In this document: one piece after another, positions 14,669-18,460 of the stretch | How the letters are laid out: every line of letters starts with the position of its first letter | Numbering within the stretch: position 1 is the stretch's first letter | Assembly (NCBI GenBank): GCA_002377605.1 | Contig: DFQD01000041.1 | Coordinates: forward strand, 2,064 to 20,523 | Origin: Gammaproteobacteria bacterium UBA3498 | GTDB taxonomy: Bacteria > Pseudomonadota > Gammaproteobacteria > Pseudomonadales > Pseudohongiellaceae | Direction: 5' to 3' | Length of the DNA stretch: 18,460 nucleotides | Program-made: the position numbers and the translations under genes | Notes under the pieces: model-generated | Told to the model about the DNA's origin: nothing | Databases searched by the model: none | Seen by the model: the letters and a program-made list of their open reading frames with translations, nothing else

Positions 14669-16372
14669 ATGAAAAAGCTTGCCAGCACTCTAGCGGTTAT
14701 CCTTTCTATTAGTCTTGTCAGTGACGTTTATGCCCTGCCCGATAGGATTGGTGATTTCGCCTTGCTTGACAGTGAAGGGGAGTTCCATCAGTTAAGCCGC
14801 TATCGTCATCAAAAAGCATTGGTGCTTATGGCTTACGATAGTAGCTGTGCAAGTATCGATTCGGCGCTGTCTCAATTCCAAGCACTGCAATCAGCGTTTG
14901 CTGAACAACAGGTTTCCTTTTTACTAATTAATTCATCTAGTCATTCCGACTTAGATGTATTGCGGGCGCAGCAAGCAGCTTTTGGCTTCGACGTTTCTCT
15001 GCTAGTCGACAATGGTCAGCTTGTTTCTGAAACGCTATCTTTTTCGAATGCTGGCGAATTAGCGATTCTTGATCCAGAAAGATTGGCCATCCTTTATCGA
15101 GGTGAAGCAGAAGGAAAGGCAGCAGAAGTACTCAATACCGAACTGAACGGCAGTGTAGATTCGACAACCTTACAACCAGTTTCGGGTTGCGAATTACAAT
15201 ACCCAGCGAAACAAATGCACGCAGATACAGTTCCTGATTATGAATCTGATATTGCACCTATCATTGCAGAGCAATGCGCGTCATGTCACCGTGAAGGTGG
15301 TATAGGGCCATTTGCCTTGGACAGCCATTTAATGCTGCAAGGTTGGTCGCCGATGATTCGTGAAGTACTTTTAACGAAGCGCATGCCGCCAACCCAAGTT
15401 GACCCCAACATCGGTCATTTCAGTAATGCCCGTTATATCCCTGATGAAGATTTACAGAAGTTAGTACATTGGATCGATGCCGGTGCGCCAAAAGGTCTTG
15501 CTGTAACAGATCCTCTGGCCGCGTTAGAATTTCCAGATCGTCGGGATTGGCAGTTAGGTGTGCCTGATTACGTCATTACGGCACCTAGGCATGAGATTCC
15601 TGCTACTGGTGTACTAGATTACATCAACGTAGATGTTCCCCTTCCGTTCGAAGAAGATAAATGGGTAAAAGCCGTACAGTATATTGCTGGCGACGAATCA
15701 GTTCTTCACCATCTGTTAACTTATGTGACTGCACCTGCAGAAGTTGTGCAAGGCGAAGCAGCAACAGTTAATACAGCTACTCGCTTTCTTGAGGGATATG
15801 CTCCAGGAAAAGTTGATGCGATGACATTTCCTGAAAACACTGGTGTCTATATACCTGAAGGCCACAAGCTAAGCATGCAGTTTCATTACACAACAAACGG
15901 ACGTGCTACGTCTGATGAAACTGTGCTCGGTTTATATATGTATGATGAACCACCCGCTTATGAGAATTTCACTCAGTCTGTATCTGGAATGTTCCGAATT
16001 CCACCATACACACAGGATCACGAGGCGTCTGCCCGCTATGTTTTTAATGATGATGTAGTTGTTACTGGATTGAGAGCCCACATGCATTTCCGTGGCAAGG
16101 ACATGAAATTCAGCGCTGAGTACCCGGACGGTACTATGGTAGATCTACTCAGTGTCCCAAATTACAGCTATGCTTGGCAGCCAACCTATGCTTTGGATGA
16201 GCCAATGCATCTGCCAGCAGGAACGCGAGTTCACGTGACTGGGGCATTTGATAATTCCGAACACAATCCAGCAAATCCGGACCCGAGTAAAGAATTAACC
16301 TTTGGTCTGCAAAGTTGGGATGAAATGTTTATTGGTTACTGGACTTATCACTCCGCCGAACCAACAAACTAA
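14669..16372 (+). CDS. Redoxin-like / cytochrome c / PHM-like copper monooxygenase fusion (paralogue C)
   Basis: Exported protein of 567 aa with signal peptide MKKLASTLAVILSISLVSDV ending near YA, and GGAG 7 nt before the ATG. The redoxin-like part (about 25-150) has one Cys, C60, in DSSCASID; a linker Cys, C174, lies in VSGCELQYPA. The cytochrome c motif is CASCH (C203-H207) with RMPP (M239) as likely axial ligand. The copper monooxygenase part has VLHHLLTY (H347, H348), FHYTT (H406), RAHMHFRG (H471, H473) and SWDEMFIGY (M553). It is closer to paralogue B than to A: both keep the FLEGYAPGK, GAPxG and DEMFIGY blocks. Its terminator at 16397-16426 separates it from the transporter gene. Hydroxylation at carbon is the family expectation; substrate unknown. 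Confidence 0.92.
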   Translation: MKKLASTLAVILSISLVSDVYALPDRIGDFALLDSEGEFHQLSRYRHQKALVLMAYDSSCASIDSALSQFQALQSAFAEQQVSFLLINSSSHSDLDVLRAQQAAFGFDVSLLVDNGQLVSETLSFSNAGELAILDPERLAILYRGEAEGKAAEVLNTELNGSVDSTTLQPVSGCELQYPAKQMHADTVPDYESDIAPIIAEQCASCHREGGIGPFALDSHLMLQGWSPMIREVLLTKRMPPTQVDPNIGHFSNARYIPDEDLQKLVHWIDAGAPKGLAVTDPLAALEFPDRRDWQLGVPDYVITAPRHEIPATGVLDYINVDVPLPFEEDKWVKAVQYIAGDESVLHHLLTYVTAPAEVVQGEAATVNTATRFLEGYAPGKVDAMTFPENTGVYIPEGHKLSMQFHYTTNGRATSDETVLGLYMYDEPPAYENFTQSVSGMFRIPPYTQDHEASARYVFNDDVVVTGLRAHMHFRGKDMKFSAEYPDGTMVDLLSVPNYSYAWQPTYALDEPMHLPAGTRVHVTGAFDNSEHNPANPDPSKELTFGLQSWDEMFIGYWTYHSAEPTN

Positions 16373-16396
16373 GGAATTCCTTTAGCTCAATCGAAG

Positions 16397-16426
16397 CCCG
16401 ATTTCTATCTAGAAGTCGGGTTTTTT
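16397..16426 (+). terminator. Terminator after paralogue C
   Basis: A 10-bp stem with one G-T pair, CCCGATTTCT (16397-16406) and AGAAGTCGGG (16411-16420), has a 4-nt loop and is followed by six T (16421-16426). It starts about 25 bp after the stop codon. Confidence 0.9.
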
Positions 16427-16494
16427 ATGAGTCACGTAAAGGTACAAACCTAAGAAATTCGGCGGTTTTACAGATAGATTAAGAAATAGTCACA

Positions 16495-16524
16495 TTGTGT
16501 CGCGGCGCGCTAACTTGCTATGAT
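16495..16524 (+). promoter_or_regulatory. Candidate promoter of the CstA-like gene
   Basis: TTGTGT (16495-16500) lies 18 bp before TATGAT (16519-16524). A TG at 16516-16517, one base before the hexamer, gives an extended -10 element. The distance to the ATG at 16567 is about 42 bp. Confidence 0.55.
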
Positions 16525-16566
16525 GCGTCGAAAAGAATTAATAACAAAAATCCGGGAGATTGCTAT

Positions 16567-18273
16567 ATGTCCTCGCTCTTTATCGTCATCTTCGGCCTGG
16601 CCGGATTCTGTTTTGGATGGTTTGTCTACTCCAAATATATCGCTGAAAAGATTTATCGGTTAGACCCTAACTATGTGACTCCCGCTCATCGTTTTGACGA
16701 CGGTGTTGACTACGTGCCCACCAACAAATATGTGCTTTGGGGTTCTCATTTCACGGCGGTGGCCGGTGCTGCACCGATCGTCGGTCCAGCTATAGCTGTT
16801 TACTGGGGATGGGCTCCCGCTCTCTTGTGGGTAACGCTTGGATCAATCTTTTTCGCAGGTGTCCATGACTTCGGTGCTTTGTGGGCGAGTAATCGACATG
16901 ACGCCAAATCCATTGGTGCACTTTCTGAAAGTATTGTCGGCGTAAAAGTCCGATCAGTATTAATGATCATTATTTTCTTGCTGCTAGTTCTAGTGAACGC
17001 AATGTTTGCGACAATCATTGCGGATGAAATGGTTATTTATCCTGAATCAGTTTTTCCAGCCTGGGCGGCAATTCCAGTGGCGATTGCGGTAGGAGTTTTA
17101 ATCCGCAGGAAGTTCAACTTGCTGGCAATCTCAATCGTCGGTGTTAGCATTCTATATTACACAATCTATGTGGGCAGTAATATGCCGCTTGCTATTCCTG
17201 ACCCTTTGTTTGGTCTCGGTGAGCGTGGCGACTGGATTATCCTTTTATATATCTATGCTGGTATTGCGTCTATGCTTCCAGTTTGGTTGTTACTCCAACC
17301 ACGTGACTACATTAATGGTGCGCAATTAGTTGTAGGACTATTCGTTCTTTACACAGCCGTTCTTCTTACTACACCGGACGTAGCTGCGCCGGCATTCAAT
17401 GATGTGGCTGAAGGCACGCCGCCAATACTTCCAATCTTGTTTGTAACGATTGCGTGTGGTGCACTTTCTGGATTCCATGGCATTGTATCCTCAGGCACTA
17501 GCGCGAAGCAGCTCAGCAACGAAAAAGACGCACGTTTTGTTGGGTATCTTGGTGCGTTAGGTGAAGGCTCGCTCGCATTGATTACTATTACTGCGGTAAC
17601 TGGTTCTTTGTATGCTGCTTCAGTAGCTGGAGGTTGGGATGCAATTTATCCAAGCTTTACCGGAGGGCCATCGGCGGGTGGATTTATTGCGGGTGGTGCA
17701 TTGTTGATTTCAGAAGGTTGGGGTATACCGCTGACCTTCGCCCAGACTATGCTTGCGGTGATGGTGGTCTTGTTTGCAGGTACAACAATGGACGCCGGTT
17801 TACGACTTACCCGTTACATTATTCAGGAGTGGGGGAATATCTATTCAATTAAGCCACTAAAGAGCGCCTACATCTCAACCTTTGTAGCCGTTGGTGCTTG
17901 TTTGCTTCTAGCTTTTGGAGTTTCCAATGGCAACTACCCCGGTGACGGTGGAACTTTAATCTGGCCGGTCTTTGGTGCTACTAACCAAATTCTTGCAAGT
18001 ATGACGCTGATTGTTCTTTCAGTATATTTAATGAAGTTAGGACGACCGGCTAAAAACTTGTTGATTCCGCTTTGCTTCATTCTGGTTATGGCGACGTGGG
18101 CAGGAATTTGGTACATCATCAGCTACGTGAACAGCGGCCAGTGGTTGCTGGTAGTTATTCAATCCGCTGTTATCATTTCTTCGATCTTTATTATTCTTGA
18201 ATCCTGGGGAACGGTTCAGAAACTTAAAGCCGAAGGTAGCTCAGGAGATGATGAAGAGTCAGTAGCTTCATAA
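16567..18273 (+). CDS. cstA: CstA-family carbon starvation transporter (short form)
   Basis: Inner-membrane transporter of 568 aa with many hydrophobic helices. The start at 16567 is chosen because GGGAG (16554-16558) lies 8 nt upstream and the first residues match the family; the frame upstream to 16495 overlaps the promoter. Blocks resembling E. coli CstA include PAHRFDDGVDYVPTNKYVLW, HFTAVAGAAPIVGPAIA, LPVWLLLQPRDYI, FVTIACGALSGFHGIVSSGT, MDAGLRLTRYIIQEW and GGTLIWPVFGATNQILASM. The E. coli protein is about 700 aa; this one lacks part of the N-terminal helix region and later loops, as in other short CstA proteins. CstA proteins take up peptides or pyruvate when carbon is scarce. A small carboxylate or peptide could connect it with the glyoxylate-related genes here, which is inference. 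The acidic tail (EGSSGDDEESVAS) is cytoplasmic or periplasmic, unclear. Confidence 0.93.
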   Translation: MSSLFIVIFGLAGFCFGWFVYSKYIAEKIYRLDPNYVTPAHRFDDGVDYVPTNKYVLWGSHFTAVAGAAPIVGPAIAVYWGWAPALLWVTLGSIFFAGVHDFGALWASNRHDAKSIGALSESIVGVKVRSVLMIIIFLLLVLVNAMFATIIADEMVIYPESVFPAWAAIPVAIAVGVLIRRKFNLLAISIVGVSILYYTIYVGSNMPLAIPDPLFGLGERGDWIILLYIYAGIASMLPVWLLLQPRDYINGAQLVVGLFVLYTAVLLTTPDVAAPAFNDVAEGTPPILPILFVTIACGALSGFHGIVSSGTSAKQLSNEKDARFVGYLGALGEGSLALITITAVTGSLYAASVAGGWDAIYPSFTGGPSAGGFIAGGALLISEGWGIPLTFAQTMLAVMVVLFAGTTMDAGLRLTRYIIQEWGNIYSIKPLKSAYISTFVAVGACLLLAFGVSNGNYPGDGGTLIWPVFGATNQILASMTLIVLSVYLMKLGRPAKNLLIPLCFILVMATWAGIWYIISYVNSGQWLLVVIQSAVIISSIFIILESWGTVQKLKAEGSSGDDEESVAS

Positions 18274-18287
18274 CGCTTTAATTTTAA

Positions 18288-18305
18288 AGCCAAGTTGTCT
18301 TGGCT
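18288..18305 (+). other. Small hairpin after the CstA-like gene
   Basis: A 7-bp stem, AGCCAAG (18288-18294) and CTTGGCT (18299-18305), with a TTGT loop lies 15 bp after the stop. It is not followed by a T run, so it may protect the mRNA end or help the next terminator rather than act alone. Confidence 0.45.
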
Positions 18306-18306
18306 G

Positions 18307-18354
18307 AAAAAGGAGCAGTCTTTAGTGCGTTGCATAAAATTCTGCTCCTTTTTT
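18307..18354 (+). terminator. Terminator after the CstA-like gene
   Basis: A stem of about 12 bp pairs AAAAGGAGCAG (18308-18318) with CTGCTCCTTTT (18342-18352) around a 23-nt loop and ends in a run of six T. The loop is long for a classical terminator. Confidence 0.7.
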
Positions 18355-18389
18355 GTTTGGTATAATTTTTAAGTGCCATGTATCACATT

Positions 18390-18460
18390 ATGGATCGAGA
18401 AAGATTGCTCAAATATCTTGCAGATAATTCAGTGGAATCCGTTTCAGAGGTTCATACTTT
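18390..18460 (+). CDS. Unidentified gene, first 23 codons only
   Basis: An open frame runs from the ATG at 18390 to the right edge and begins MDRERLLKYLADNSVESVS. An in-frame ATG at 18378 would add MYHI. A TATAAT sequence at 18361-18366 could be a -10 box, but no good -35 box or ribosome site is visible and the leader would be very short. Too little is present to name a family; the charged helical start is compatible with a cytoplasmic protein. It could also be a chance open frame. Confidence 0.35.
   Translation, partial: MDRERLLKYLADNSVESVSEVHT

Noticed and set aside
16435..16442. CGTAAAGG upstream of the CstA-like gene, also present in the direct repeat before paralogue B
   Set aside because: An 8-bp match between two regions of this size is expected by chance and there is no second copy at 21 bp here.
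16427..16566. Possible glycine riboswitch before the CstA-like gene
   Set aside because: I looked because of the glycine/glyoxylate theme but found no paired-stem layout or conserved core resembling that riboswitch.

Overview
The window looks like a chromosomal piece of a free-living, probably marine, Gammaproteobacterium. This is an inference from moderate base composition (mid-40s % GC by eye), ordinary sigma70-like promoters and Shine-Dalgarno sites, many exported proteins, and the gene families present. I see no rRNA, tRNA, CRISPR array, insertion sequence or phage gene.

Region 1 (1-5475, minus strand) reads as one operon transcribed right to left: an exported amidohydrolase-3 protein, a penicillin-acylase-family lipoprotein, a class V serine-glyoxylate-type aminotransferase, and a GntP-family permease that runs off the left edge. 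The gaps are 23-70 bp, with no terminator between genes and a candidate promoter at 5471-5500.

Region 2 (5531-7325, minus) is a single gene with its own terminator. It encodes a three-part exported protein: a redoxin-like domain, a CxxCH cytochrome c domain, and a copper type II monooxygenase of the peptidylglycine alpha-hydroxylating monooxygenase (PHM) type. Region 3 (7314-9300) holds a non-coding stretch, a secreted Serratia NucA-like protein whose catalytic DRGH motif has become TRAQ, and a small YajG-like periplasmic protein.

Region 4 (9461-10949) holds a six-bladed NHL propeller gene. Its conserved His, Tyr and Arg positions resemble peptidyl-alpha-hydroxyglycine alpha-amidating lyase (PAL). 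It is divergent from a HupE/UreJ-type membrane protein across a 236-bp intergenic region carrying a striking inverted repeat. Region 5 (10950-18460, plus) continues with two tandem paralogues of the redoxin-cytochrome-PHM protein, a short CstA-type carbon-starvation transporter, and the start of an unidentified gene. Most of these plus-strand genes end in their own terminator, so they look like adjacent single-gene units.

The main point of interest is three PHM-like monooxygenases beside a PAL-like propeller. PHM and PAL together turn a glycine-extended peptide or N-acylglycine into an amide plus glyoxylate. The same window encodes an aminotransferase that typically consumes glyoxylate, a peptide/carboxylate transporter, a putative metal-related HupE-like protein and two amide-hydrolase-type exported enzymes. 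I propose, as inference only, a periplasmic oxidative system acting on glycine-ended or N-acylglycine-like compounds, with electrons passing through the fused cytochrome c and redoxin parts.
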